This document shows, piece by piece, positions 6,140-14,638 of a stretch of 41,791 nt of DNA. Position 1 is the stretch's first letter. Each line of letters begins with the position of its first letter. The stretch covers positions 1 to 41,791 of the forward strand of contig PLSP01000114.1 of NCBI GenBank assembly GCA_003165195.1, in the 5' to 3' direction. The notes beneath the pieces are model-generated. The model was given only the letters and a program-made list of their open reading frames with translations. It was not told where the DNA came from and did no database searches. The stretch comes from Candidatus Bathyarchaeota archaeon (GTDB taxonomy: Archaea > Thermoproteota > Bathyarchaeia > Bathyarchaeales > Bathycorpusculaceae). The translations under genes and the position numbers were made by a program.

Positions 6140-9052
6140 CTAAAACCGTTTGGACAAGGCTTTGCGTTCTGCTTCCATAACTAAATCGTAAAAGTTGTCA
6201 GAAAGCTTTGGCTCTTTCTCCAAAACCGCCGCTACGTCAGGTATTGGGACTCGTCTGGCGCTCAGAGCTACTGCCGCCGCTTTTCCATATTTCTCGATAA
6301 GCTCGGCGGTCTGTTTAGCGTGCATCTGCATCTTTTCTTCTCCTTTAGCTAGATGCGTTTTCTTCTCTATTAGCGGCATAGCTTTGTCCTCGTCAACTTT
6401 TAGCATGCCAAGCGCGTAGGAGCCGCATCTGGGGCATTTGGGTTTATCGGGTAAATCTTTGATTTGCATGGTTTCCATATAGTCCCAGCAGCTAGCGCAG
6501 ACAAAGTTACCTGTTTCGTTTAGGAGCCGTGCTTTGGCGGCTGCAATGAGGACAGCACGCATTTTCTCCGGCGGTATCAGGTCGGTTTTCATGCTTACCC
6601 GCTCGATGCCTACTCGGGCAACTGGTGTTGCGTCGCCGCCTGTCTCGACCACTTGGAAGCCTACATCGCCATCGAGAATCCGCTTGAGCACCATGACAAG
6701 ACCGCCTGCGTCGAGGTCTTTTGAGAAAACCTCCTTGAGGCCTTCCTCGTAAATGGGCGTGCCCTCGAAACTTGAAATCAGCTTCTGGAGACTAACATTA
6801 CTGAAGTCAGCCCACTTCTTGAGTGCCCCAAACCGCCTTGCAACCTGGATTACACGCCGTTTGAAAAGCCCAGTTTTAATGGTTGATCTTGTAAGCGTGA
6901 CTCGGATTAACTGAGGGCTTAAGACTTTTATCTCGTTGAACACTTCAACGATCCGCTGCGCACTCATGGCGCCCATGGTTTGCACGAAGATGCGGTAGGG
7001 GTCATGTTGAACAACGATTCCGCGTCCAAGCTTGTCGGACAGCACTTCGCCTAGCAGCTGCGCCAATGCACGGTTAATGAGCGAACCAAAGTTGGAGTGG
7101 AGAATGACGAATTCACCCCAGTCTTCAACCACTACTCGATGTGGTGTTGGAACTGCCCAACCAGCGTTGACCTGCTCAACCGTCTCTGCCAACGCATGCA
7201 GAATCGTTTCCTCGTTAGCCGGGTACTTTTCACACAGGGACGCGCTGATTTGCGCGGGCGATTCACCAGAATGTAGTTTTTCCTCAACTAAGCCGCGGAT
7301 TTCCGCTACTTCCTGCGCTATAGCATATGGGACTGGGATTTCTTCGCCTATCCAGCTGGGAATTGAACCTGTGGGATCCTCTACTGGACGCACGTAGACT
7401 TTGTCTTCTGTGGCATGCATTATTTGCCATGGGCTTCCACGTATGATGAATTTTGTGCCTGGCTTGCCGTATTCAGCCATAAACGCTTCGTCCAACACAC
7501 CGATGGAAGTATCTTGTGACTCATCAATAACCAGGAATTGCTTTTCTTCAGGAATCATCGATAAATTGTCAAAATAGTACTCGAAGAGCGCCTTAGATCG
7601 CTGTGGTTTGAGGGCAACCTGGTCCTCAGCAGATACCCAAGCTAATCGTGGAAAACGTTCGTGCATATACTTGAAGACTTTTGCAACATCCTCTATTGTT
7701 AAGTTTTGGAACGGTGCAGCATTCTGGGCAAGCTGTAAAACTTCGTTAAATTCTAGGCGTCTGGTTTTTAGCATTAAACCGGCGATCTGGTGGATAAGCA
7801 CATCGAAGGGTTTGTCTGGGATTTCAACCGGCTCCAGCTCCTCTTTGAGTGCTCGACGGGCTATGACCAATGCTTCAAGTGTGTCGTCGGAGTCCATGCC
7901 AATGATTAAGCCTTCAGCAACATGCCCATAAGTGTGACCTGCACGTCCGACGCGTTGAATGAGCCTAGTTACCTGTCTTGGACTCATATATTGAATAACA
8001 AAGTCAATATGCCCCACATCAATGCCTAGCTCGAGGCTGCTGGTGGCAATTAACCCTTTAAGTTCACCCCGCTTGAGCCCTGCCTCCGCTGAGATTCGAG
8101 ACAATTTAGCAAGTGAGCCATGATGGATTGAAATCGGAAAGTTGATGTCCCAAACTTTGAATCGAGAAGCAAGCACTTCAGATATGGATCGGGTGTTTGT
8201 AAATAAAAGAGTTGATTTACGTTTACTCATGTATTCGCGAATTATGCGAAGTCGAGCAGCCACTTCTGGGTGAGTATAAATTTTAGACGCAAAACTAACA
8301 TCTTCCTCAGTCGGTTTGGGGTAGATTACCTGCAGCTTCACCATTTTAGCAACTGGAACACGAACTATTTCCACGGGCCGTTTGCTGCCGACGAGAAACT
8401 TGGCAACTTTTTCGGGGCTGCCGATGGTGGCTGATAAACCAACCATCTGGAAGTCTTTGCCAATCAAGTTTCTGACACGTTCAAGCGCCAAAGACAGTTG
8501 GCTTCCCCGTTTGCTGTCCGCCAACTCATGGACTTCATCGATTACCACCCATTTTAACGCCTGCAAATGCTGACGCAGAATCCACCCGGAGAGTATAGCT
8601 TGGAGGGTTTCAGGGGTTGTTATAAGAATGTCAGGAGGGCTTCGGGATTGACGCAGCCGCTCTTTCGTTTCCGTGTCGCCATGCCGAACCGCGAGCCGGA
8701 TGTCAAGGCTGTTGCACCACCATTGAAGCCTCTCAAGCATATCCCTGTTTAACGCTCGAAGCGGCGTGATATACAGGACCTTTATTCCTGGAGTTTTAGG
8801 CTCTTTTAGAAGCATACTTAACACAGGCAAGAAGGCTGCTTCAGTTTTCCCCGTAGCTGTTGGCGAGATTAAAAGGACATTTTTACCCTCGAGAATTTTC
8901 GGGATTGTTTTTTCTTGAGGTTCAGTAGGCTTAGAGAAGCCCTTCTGTTCAACAAGCCGCCTAACGGGCTTCACAAGCAAGTCAAAAGCATTTTCAGAAG
9001 TCGCCTGCAAAATAAACTGAAACCTCAAATAAAGATAAGCGGAGATTCGCAT
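6140..9052 (-). CDS. Lhr-family ATP-dependent DNA/RNA helicase
   Basis: A 970-residue superfamily 2 helicase, predicted to unwind DNA or DNA:RNA hybrids in repair or recombination. Walker A SPTATGKT lies at about residues 63-70. The DEVH box (VVIDEVHEL), motif III SAT and motif VI QRVGRAGH follow, then a long C-terminal region typical of Lhr-core proteins. Near residue 870-905 is a four-cysteine zinc site (CASCWDY and CPRCGS). The ATG at 9052 has no ribosome-binding site. A TTG at 9010, preceded by GAGGT, would give a start closer to the conserved NAFDLL segment. It is flanked by gaps of about 80-200 bases and is probably monocistronic. Confidence 0.9.
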   Translation of the reverse strand: MRISAYLYLRFQFILQATSENAFDLLVKPVRRLVEQKGFSKPTEPQEKTIPKILEGKNVLLISPTATGKTEAAFLPVLSMLLKEPKTPGIKVLYITPLRALNRDMLERLQWWCNSLDIRLAVRHGDTETKERLRQSRSPPDILITTPETLQAILSGWILRQHLQALKWVVIDEVHELADSKRGSQLSLALERVRNLIGKDFQMVGLSATIGSPEKVAKFLVGSKRPVEIVRVPVAKMVKLQVIYPKPTEEDVSFASKIYTHPEVAARLRIIREYMSKRKSTLLFTNTRSISEVLASRFKVWDINFPISIHHGSLAKLSRISAEAGLKRGELKGLIATSSLELGIDVGHIDFVIQYMSPRQVTRLIQRVGRAGHTYGHVAEGLIIGMDSDDTLEALVIARRALKEELEPVEIPDKPFDVLIHQIAGLMLKTRRLEFNEVLQLAQNAAPFQNLTIEDVAKVFKYMHERFPRLAWVSAEDQVALKPQRSKALFEYYFDNLSMIPEEKQFLVIDESQDTSIGVLDEAFMAEYGKPGTKFIIRGSPWQIMHATEDKVYVRPVEDPTGSIPSWIGEEIPVPYAIAQEVAEIRGLVEEKLHSGESPAQISASLCEKYPANEETILHALAETVEQVNAGWAVPTPHRVVVEDWGEFVILHSNFGSLINRALAQLLGEVLSDKLGRGIVVQHDPYRIFVQTMGAMSAQRIVEVFNEIKVLSPQLIRVTLTRSTIKTGLFKRRVIQVARRFGALKKWADFSNVSLQKLISSFEGTPIYEEGLKEVFSKDLDAGGLVMVLKRILDGDVGFQVVETGGDATPVARVGIERVSMKTDLIPPEKMRAVLIAAAKARLLNETGNFVCASCWDYMETMQIKDLPDKPKCPRCGSYALGMLKVDEDKAMPLIEKKTHLAKGEEKMQMHAKQTAELIEKYGKAAAVALSARRVPIPDVAAVLEKEPKLSDNFYDLVMEAERKALSKRF

Positions 9053-9129
9053 ATTTAAAAAATGTTGTAAAGTTTAACACTTATAGCCCTAATAATTGAC
9101 ATTTTCGGTAAAATACTAGGATGCGCTTT

Positions 9130-9480
9130 CTACCAACCATGTTTAATTGTTGATGGAGCAACTGGATGCTTGTTTTTCTTATCTTTCTTTTTCTGGAACT
9201 TGTTGATTTTTACAACGTTATTGGAGACAGAAACCCAATGGGTAAGGTTGAAGCCTTTACTCTTAAGAAACTTGTTTACCATCTCAGCTAATGAATGCGA
9301 AGAAACGTCGTCATTGTTTAATTCTAAGCCTTCCAGATTTGCGGAGGACGCTAATTTAAAGTGAGTGCTTAAAAATTTGGCTAGACTTTCTTTCTCATGA
9401 TCTAAATCAGCCATGTTTATTTTTACAACACTTCTATGCTTGAACAGCAACACACTTCTGCCCTCTACTTGAATGGACAT
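9130..9480 (-). CDS. Hypothetical protein, 116 residues
   Basis: I do not recognise the family. The ATG-initiated frame encodes a soluble protein with a beta-rich N-terminal part (VEGRSVLLFKHRSVVKIN), a helical middle containing LAEMVNKFLKSKGF, and a very lysine-rich tail (KFQKKKDKKNKH), which may contact nucleic acid. It lies between the helicase and the divergent pyruvate kinase gene. No Shine-Dalgarno sequence is visible. Codon choice and composition look coding, and the opposite-strand frame over the same bases is a poorer, Leu/Phe-rich shadow. Confidence 0.55.
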   Translation of the reverse strand: MSIQVEGRSVLLFKHRSVVKINMADLDHEKESLAKFLSTHFKLASSANLEGLELNNDDVSSHSLAEMVNKFLKSKGFNLTHWVSVSNNVVKINKFQKKKDKKNKHPVAPSTIKHGW

Positions 9481-9623
9481 TAGTTCTAGTTATTAAAACC
9501 TACTCAGGTAACAACCATAACAAACATTTTAAGAGGGTTAAGGCAAACGGGCAAGATGGGTACTTACCGTCAACTTTAACTCTTGATGCACCTCAATTAG
9601 AAGAAGACGAAAGTGGTATTTTA

Positions 9624-10997
9624 GTGAAGAAAACTAAGATTGTGTGCACCGTGGGGCCTGCAAGCGGGTGCAAACAAGTTATAGAAAAAATGTTTCATGC
9701 AGGCATGAACGGTGTGAGAATCAACACTGCTTACGGAAATATCCCTCAATATGAAGTCACAATAAGGGCAGTTCGTGAAGTCGCCGACATCCCAGTAATT
9801 ATAGACATTAAGGGACCCGAAGTCAGAATCAAGGCAACACAAGCTAAAACTCTCATCAAAGGAGACATCTTGGAAGTGGGCTTCAACGGCGAAGACATCT
9901 GCTTTAACCATGACTTGTACGACGAAATGGCGGTTAACGACTTAGTTCTAATTGACAATGGCAAAATAAGGACACATGTGGTTGAAAAGGCGAATCGAAA
10001 ACTTTATTTGAAGATACATAACAGCGGAACAATTGAAGATGGAAAAGGAGTCAATATACCTAACAAGCACCTGTCCCTACCTACCCTTTCCAAAAGAGAC
10101 CTAGAAATCGTTAGGTTTGCCAAGAAATTTGACATCGAATATGTTGCTCTCTCATTTGCCAGAAATGCAAAGGATGTTGAAAATCTTTCCAAAGAACACA
10201 GGTTTGAAGGCGGCATCATTGCCAAAATAGAAAACTATGAAGGCGTCCAAAACATCGAAGAAATTACCGATGCTGCAAGCGGCATAATGGTGGCCAGAGG
10301 CGACTTAGGGATTGAGATTGAGCCAGAGAAGGTTCCGCTGGTTCAGAAATCTATTATTAAACTCTGCAACCAAAAAGGCAAGCTTGTTGTGACAGCAACT
10401 GAGATGCTGGAGTCAATGATACATCAGCCTTGCCCAACAAGAGCAGAGGTAAGCGATGTTGCAAACGCCATATTGGACGGGTCAGATGCGGTTATGCTGT
10501 CAGGCGAAACTGCAATCGGCGAGTTCCCGGTGGAAGCGGTTAAAATGATTACGAAGATAGCAAATGAAACGGAAAAAGCTGTTAAGAGCAACGTTGAAGA
10601 CACCTGCTTTGTTAACGTTTCTGACACAGTTAGCCGAGCAATCCAAAGGATATGTCAGAGTATGCCTGTAGATAAAGTCGTTACAATAACAAGGTCAGGC
10701 TACACCGCTCGAATGATAACCCGCTTTAAGATCGCTCAGCCAATAATTGCTGTTACACCTGACCTTAAAGTAAAAAAGCAGCTGGAAATCGTGTTTGGAG
10801 TTCAGCCAGTGGCGATAAACTACCTTGTGGAAAATGATCGGATTTTTAAAGTCGCGAAACAACTTTGTGAAATGCGGCTACTCGGCGAAAAAGAGACTGT
10901 GTTGTTCACGGCTGCTGTTAGAACAACTATGAAGCATGCAAGTAACTCGATTGAGATCCATAAGATGGGAGAGTTAGAGCAGTTTGCTTCTGGTTAA
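9624..10997 (+). CDS. pyk: Pyruvate kinase with altered monovalent-cation site
   Basis: Converts phosphoenolpyruvate and ADP to pyruvate and ATP, the last glycolytic step. At 457 residues it fits archaeal enzymes that lack the extra C-terminal PEP-utiliser-like domain. Seen motifs are GPASG, KGPEVR (64-69), the catalytic-lysine segment IIAKIEN, MVARGDLGIEI, TATEMLESM and LDGSDAVMLSGETA. The usual NFSHG is NTAYG at residues 34-38, and the usual DTKGPE is DIKGPE at 61-66, so Ser and Thr ligands of the potassium site in well-studied enzymes are replaced. The start is GTG at 9624. It stands alone, divergent from the preceding gene. Confidence 0.9.
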   Translation: MKKTKIVCTVGPASGCKQVIEKMFHAGMNGVRINTAYGNIPQYEVTIRAVREVADIPVIIDIKGPEVRIKATQAKTLIKGDILEVGFNGEDICFNHDLYDEMAVNDLVLIDNGKIRTHVVEKANRKLYLKIHNSGTIEDGKGVNIPNKHLSLPTLSKRDLEIVRFAKKFDIEYVALSFARNAKDVENLSKEHRFEGGIIAKIENYEGVQNIEEITDAASGIMVARGDLGIEIEPEKVPLVQKSIIKLCNQKGKLVVTATEMLESMIHQPCPTRAEVSDVANAILDGSDAVMLSGETAIGEFPVEAVKMITKIANETEKAVKSNVEDTCFVNVSDTVSRAIQRICQSMPVDKVVTITRSGYTARMITRFKIAQPIIAVTPDLKVKKQLEIVFGVQPVAINYLVENDRIFKVAKQLCEMRLLGEKETVLFTAAVRTTMKHASNSIEIHKMGELEQFASG

Positions 10998-11163
10998 GCG
11001 CACAGTTTAAAGAAGGAGTTACTTGGATGTTTGCGAAAAACCATAAGGTACGTTAAAGTTGAGATTGAGACGATTAATAATGGGCTCTAAATCACAATTA
11101 ATTGACAAAAAACTGTCTAAACTAAACATACAAACCTTCAATATGCAGTCAAAAAGTAAAGAA

Positions 11164-11176
11164 AGTTTTTTATGCT
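11164..11176 (+). promoter_or_regulatory. TATA-box region for the zinc-ribbon chromatin protein gene
   Basis: An A-rich stretch followed by TTTTTTATG lies about 45-50 bases upstream of the ATG at 11219 and fits an archaeal BRE/TATA arrangement. Transcription would begin about 25 bases downstream, leaving a short leader that holds the CGGAGG ribosome-binding site at 11205-11210. This is position-based inference only. Confidence 0.45.
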
Positions 11177-11218
11177 ATAATGATAAAGCATGGATGCGAT
11201 AATACGGAGGAAAAAAAA

Positions 11219-11389
11219 ATGGCAAAATGTCCAAAATGCGGAACTGACGTTTCAAAACCAAAAAAGACATGGAAGATGGCTGGCCGTCCAGACAAAGCTG
11301 GAAAACGCATGCAACTAGAAATAGGCCTCTACGAATGCCCCAAATGTGGAAAGGTCTTCCGCGAAGTTCTAAGTAAAAAGAAAATTTAA
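11219..11389 (+). CDS. Zinc-ribbon, Cren7-like chromatin protein (56 residues)
   Basis: The start is the ATG at 11219, set by a strong CGGAGG site nine bases upstream; the longer upstream frame is spurious. The product has CPKCG near the N-terminus and CPKCG again near residue 43, a four-cysteine zinc ribbon. Between them lies a basic stretch with KKTWKMAGRPDKAGKR and IGLYECPKCGKVFREVL. The Trp, the IGLY/F and the GKxFR elements recall Cren7, the crenarchaeal DNA-bending protein, but Cren7 itself lacks the cysteines. It probably coats or bends DNA. The resemblance is from memory and needs a profile search. Confidence 0.65.
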   Translation: MAKCPKCGTDVSKPKKTWKMAGRPDKAGKRMQLEIGLYECPKCGKVFREVLSKKKI

Positions 11390-11520
11390 AATAATCAACC
11401 AGAACGCTCTGATTGCGCTATCTGGCTCTCTTGTTTTTCTTTACACTCAAACGGTAACTTTTAAAACATGGTGAAAGATTATGAACAGGTAACTTTCGTT
11501 TAGCAGAGGCAAAAGGCTTG

Positions 11521-12225
11521 ATGGCTCTAAAAAAGATGTGGAAAAACGACTACTTCAAAACAGTGATTGCCATCATCCTTATCGTGGCAATAGTTTTAGG
11601 TTTCTTCTTTGGCTCGCAATTAGTTCTCCACACCTCGTATCCGGCACTGGCGGTGATAAGCCCCAGCATGTACATAACTAGTAATGGCAATTATTACGTG
11701 GGTGAGGATTCGAGGACAGGAGCGACCCTCCCAACTGCACATAACCTTTGGATAAGCCTCTCTAATCCTTTTACGAGAACACTAGATGTAGGAGACATGG
11801 TAATCGTAGAGGGAATAACCCCTAAAGATTTGAACACAAATTACCCCAATAGCGACATCATTATATTCCACAGCCCAGAAAACGGCGAATTAATTGTTCA
11901 CCGAATAATCAAAGAAGAAACCATTAACGGCACAATGTACTTCCAAACCAAAGGCGACGGAAACGGCAATCCGTGGCCAGAGCAACCAACCTCAGGACAA
12001 GATCCGTGGGACTTTAGTAACCCACCGGGAGTACCTCAAAACCTCGTAGTTGGTAAAGTGATTATGCGGATTCCATGGTTTGGTTGGATAACAATGATTA
12101 TGCAGGAAAGCTCTTGGGGATTGCCGGTAGTTATTGCGCTTATAATGGTGCTTGTGATTGTGGAATTTGTGATTCCCATCCTGAGAGAGAAAACGCCAAA
12201 GCAAGAAAACCCGACGCAGACATAG
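11521..12225 (+). CDS. Signal peptidase I, archaeal/ER (Sec11-like) type
   Basis: A membrane-bound S26 peptidase that removes signal peptides from exported proteins, such as the large surface protein in this window. A transmembrane segment spans about residues 12-34. The catalytic Ser is in SPSM (Ser49), a VHR motif lies near residue 123, and KGDGN supplies the acidic residues near 145. His instead of Lys as general base is the archaeal/eukaryotic hallmark. A second hydrophobic segment (about 200-222) anchors the C-terminus. At 234 residues with an insertion after the Ser (about 55-85), it is somewhat longer than minimal archaeal enzymes. A TTG just upstream (11518) is an alternative start. 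Confidence 0.9.
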   Translation: MALKKMWKNDYFKTVIAIILIVAIVLGFFFGSQLVLHTSYPALAVISPSMYITSNGNYYVGEDSRTGATLPTAHNLWISLSNPFTRTLDVGDMVIVEGITPKDLNTNYPNSDIIIFHSPENGELIVHRIIKEETINGTMYFQTKGDGNGNPWPEQPTSGQDPWDFSNPPGVPQNLVVGKVIMRIPWFGWITMIMQESSWGLPVVIALIMVLVIVEFVIPILREKTPKQENPTQT

Positions 12226-12293
12226 CATAGGTGTATTTATAAAGTCTGAATTTGATTAGGGTAAACAAGGGCGGTTAAAGAGGGGAGGATTGG

Positions 12294-12854
12294 TTGCCAC
12301 AAGTTAAAGCCACCATGAATATTGAGAACGTTGTCGCTTCAGCAACGCTCAACCAGAAAGTGGATTTAAACGCTGTGGTTAAAGGTTACCCAGGTGTCGA
12401 ATACCGACCTGAACAGTTTCCAGGACTTGTTTTCAGGCTTAAAAGACCGAAAACAGCCACATTAATTTTTAGTTCAGGAAAAATGGTCTGTACCGGCGCC
12501 AAATCTGAAAAAGAAGCCAAGAGCGCCGTCATGAAAGTTGTAAAGGAGCTAAAAAAGGGCGGCATAATAATAATAAGCAAGCCTGAACTCAAGATCCAAA
12601 ATATTGTTGCATCAGGTGGGCTTGGCGGCATGATTGATCTTGAAAAAGCGGCATACACACTTGGCCATGCCATGTACGAGCCTGAACAGTTCCCTGGCTT
12701 AATTTATCGAATGGAAGACCCTAAAGTGGTAATCCTTCTCTTTGCAAGCGGAAAGCTTGTCTGCACCGGAGCCAAAAAAGAGCAAGATGTCTTTGTCGCA
12801 GTGGAAAAATTGCATGCGCTACTTGAAGAAACAAATCTAATCTTCTACGAATAA
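12294..12854 (+). CDS. tbp: TATA-box-binding protein
   Basis: General transcription factor that binds the TATA box and recruits TFB and RNA polymerase. The 186-residue protein is two direct repeats of about 90 residues. In each repeat NIVAS-like, PEQFPGL and FSSGK/FASGK-VCTGAK motifs occur in the same order, which is diagnostic. It lacks the acidic C-terminal tail seen in some archaeal TBPs. The start is TTG at 12294, preceded by a GAGGGGAGG ribosome-binding site. It follows the signal peptidase gene by about 70 bases, possibly as a separate unit. Its 3' end converges on pyrE, 11 bases away. Confidence 0.97.
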   Translation: MPQVKATMNIENVVASATLNQKVDLNAVVKGYPGVEYRPEQFPGLVFRLKRPKTATLIFSSGKMVCTGAKSEKEAKSAVMKVVKELKKGGIIIISKPELKIQNIVASGGLGGMIDLEKAAYTLGHAMYEPEQFPGLIYRMEDPKVVILLFASGKLVCTGAKKEQDVFVAVEKLHALLEETNLIFYE

Positions 12855-12865
12855 CCGCATGGTCG

Positions 12866-13495
12866 CTATTGTTTCTTGATTTGTTTTTGGATTGTTTTCA
12901 GGCTGTCCTTATCTATCGCGCCTAAGTCATACAAAGAATTAGCGACTTCACTTATTTTCAAGGGCGAATGAAGTTGAACGCCGTTCTTCTCAAGCAGCTG
13001 TCTTCCTCCTTCTTCCCTGTCAAGAAAGACTACTGCATCCGTAACTACACCGCCTTCAGCTCTTACAGCGTCTACTGCTTTCTTTAGGGTTACTCCAGTT
13101 GTTGCTAAATCGTCTAGCATTAGAACTTTGTCCCCTGAAGCCAAAACCCCCTCTACTCGTCTATCTCTACCGCTCAGACGGACACCTTTGCGTACATAGA
13201 GAAAGGGTTTCTTTAGGTTGTATGCGACTTGCGACGCAAAGATTAGCCCAGCAACAGGGACACCGGCAGTCCTATCGAAGCTTTTTAGACCAACCTGTCT
13301 AGCAATATATTCAGTGTAGAAGTCGCAGATTTCTCTAAAAGCATCTGGGAAACTTGGGATCACCCTTAGGTCTACATAATACGGGCTTGCTTTTCCAGTT
13401 GAAAGCTTGAATACTCCGAATTTTAGGGCGTCAATTTTGTAGAGTATATTTGCCATTCGCTCTTTTGTATCTTGATTATCTTTCTCAATCTTCAT
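12866..13495 (-). CDS. pyrE: Orotate phosphoribosyltransferase
   Basis: Condenses orotate with PRPP to give orotidine 5'-phosphate in pyrimidine synthesis. The 209-residue protein shows the type I phosphoribosyltransferase loop VLMLDDLATTG (about residues 125-135), the FKLSTGKASPYYVDLR segment that contacts orotate, and the AGVPVAGLIFA segment. The start codon overlaps the 3' end of the upstream MBL gene by 11 bases, which suggests co-transcription. No OMP decarboxylase is adjacent. Length and motifs are normal. Confidence 0.92.
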   Translation of the reverse strand: MKIEKDNQDTKERMANILYKIDALKFGVFKLSTGKASPYYVDLRVIPSFPDAFREICDFYTEYIARQVGLKSFDRTAGVPVAGLIFASQVAYNLKKPFLYVRKGVRLSGRDRRVEGVLASGDKVLMLDDLATTGVTLKKAVDAVRAEGGVVTDAVVFLDREEGGRQLLEKNGVQLHSPLKISEVANSLYDLGAIDKDSLKTIQKQIKKQ

Positions 13496-14123
13496 CTTTT
13501 TTTACTTCCTTCTTAGATACTTGATAGATCCTATTTTGTTTAGGAATTAGACATGCGGTTCTCGGCAGCTCCTTTTTTAAAATCTGGGCGAACTCGCTTT
13601 GGCTGGCTGCTAAAGCAGTATGGTAGGGAACCGCCAACTGAGGCTTAGTCAACCACGCTATCTCAAAGCCTGACTCCGGCGAGGAGCCTGCAGCGATACC
13701 TACCGCACAGAAAACAACGTCAAATTTTTCTCTAAGACCAATGGCTACAAGCTCAGGAAACGGTAAGCTGTCTGCTGAATGGAATATTTTAACCCCGTCT
13801 TCGCTGGTTATAATATAAGTTACAGGCGCTAGGGCGGCATGGTTGCATTTTTCTCCCTTGATCGAAACGTCCCCGAGTTTTATTTCATCGCCTGGCTTGA
13901 TTTCTTGGAGTTTGCCGTTAGGAATGACTGTTTGCAGCCTTTTGATTGAGGTGGAATCGGCTATTACGGCGCAGTTTGTTTCTTTCTGGATTTCAGTTAT
14001 GAGTCTTGGGTCCAAATGGTCGTAGTGTTCATGCGTAATTAGTACCGCGTCCAGATTCTGGAAGCTTTTTGCTTTAACGTCAACAGGGTCAATGGCAAGT
14101 GTCTTAGTAGGGGTTTTTAGCAA
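13485..14123 (-). CDS. MBL-fold metal-dependent hydrolase (UlaG-like); N-terminus probably longer
   Basis: A metallo-beta-lactamase-fold protein with zinc motif THEHYDHLD, a later KGEKCNHAALAP histidine region and a C-terminal PYHTAL segment, as in UlaG-like hydrolases of unknown substrate. The annotated frame starts at a TTG (14123). In the same frame 29 more codons upstream read ESVLIIQKIPPKNSVFFVWL and on to the TTG, which looks like the missing first strands of the fold. This extension meets a TAA at 14211 with no standard start. An ATG at 14206 is out of frame by one base, so a single-base deletion or an unusual start is likely. It overlaps pyrE. Confidence 0.7.
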   Translation of the reverse strand: MLKTPTKTLAIDPVDVKAKSFQNLDAVLITHEHYDHLDPRLITEIQKETNCAVIADSTSIKRLQTVIPNGKLQEIKPGDEIKLGDVSIKGEKCNHAALAPVTYIITSEDGVKIFHSADSLPFPELVAIGLREKFDVVFCAVGIAAGSSPESGFEIAWLTKPQLAVPYHTALAASQSEFAQILKKELPRTACLIPKQNRIYQVSKKEVKKDED

Positions 14124-14210
14124 TATGCCAGCGTACTGATTGAGCCAAACAAAAAAAACGCTGTTTTTCGGCGGTATTTTCTGTATTATCAGAACTGATT
14201 CCTCATATAG

Positions 14211-14638
14211 TTAATGTAAGCCGCGTTTTAAAGAAGTTGCGTTAATCCATTCGACGCAGTTTTTCTCTCTTGATAAAACCGCTTCAATTATGGCTCAACG
14301 CCACTGTCATGCTCATTACTTTCAGAGTGATCGGACGAGAGGTGGTGCGCCAAATCCTGCCAATAGCCTCTGATAATAAAGCTAAAACCAAAAGTTTGTG
14401 CCGCTTAGAACAAGGTGCCGTAAGTGAAGAACCAAACAGTATTGCAGAGAAGATAACAACGGGAAACGTAACAAAAATCCGAGAACAGCAATTATTCAAA
14501 AGTTGGTAGGGCAGTACTTATGGCAATTCTGTAAGCATCAAATAAACCTTCCAACAAAAACCATTACACATTTGGTGAAAAATGATTTTTCGACATTGTC
14601 TAACAATTTGTTAATTGTAAAGAGGAAAAGGCGAAAGT
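14211..14638. other. Intergenic stretch of about 430 bases without a convincing gene
   Basis: This lies between the MBL hydrolase start and the end of the frameshifted methylglyoxal synthase. Both strands hold open frames of 70-80 codons (14270-14509 plus, 14284-14499 minus). Neither has a ribosome-binding site or a recognisable motif. The minus frame is somewhat hydrophobic near its N-terminus. I see no tRNA T-loop or terminator-like hairpin. It could be decayed coding sequence. Confidence 0.4.

Noticed and set aside
11180-11389. Longer start for the zinc-ribbon protein
   Set aside because: CGGAGG lies just upstream of the ATG at 11219, and the extra residues include the ribosome-binding site itself.
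14270-14509. 79-codon plus frame and 71-codon minus frame over the same bases
   Set aside because: No ribosome-binding site or recognisable motif on either strand; recorded as an intergenic stretch instead.
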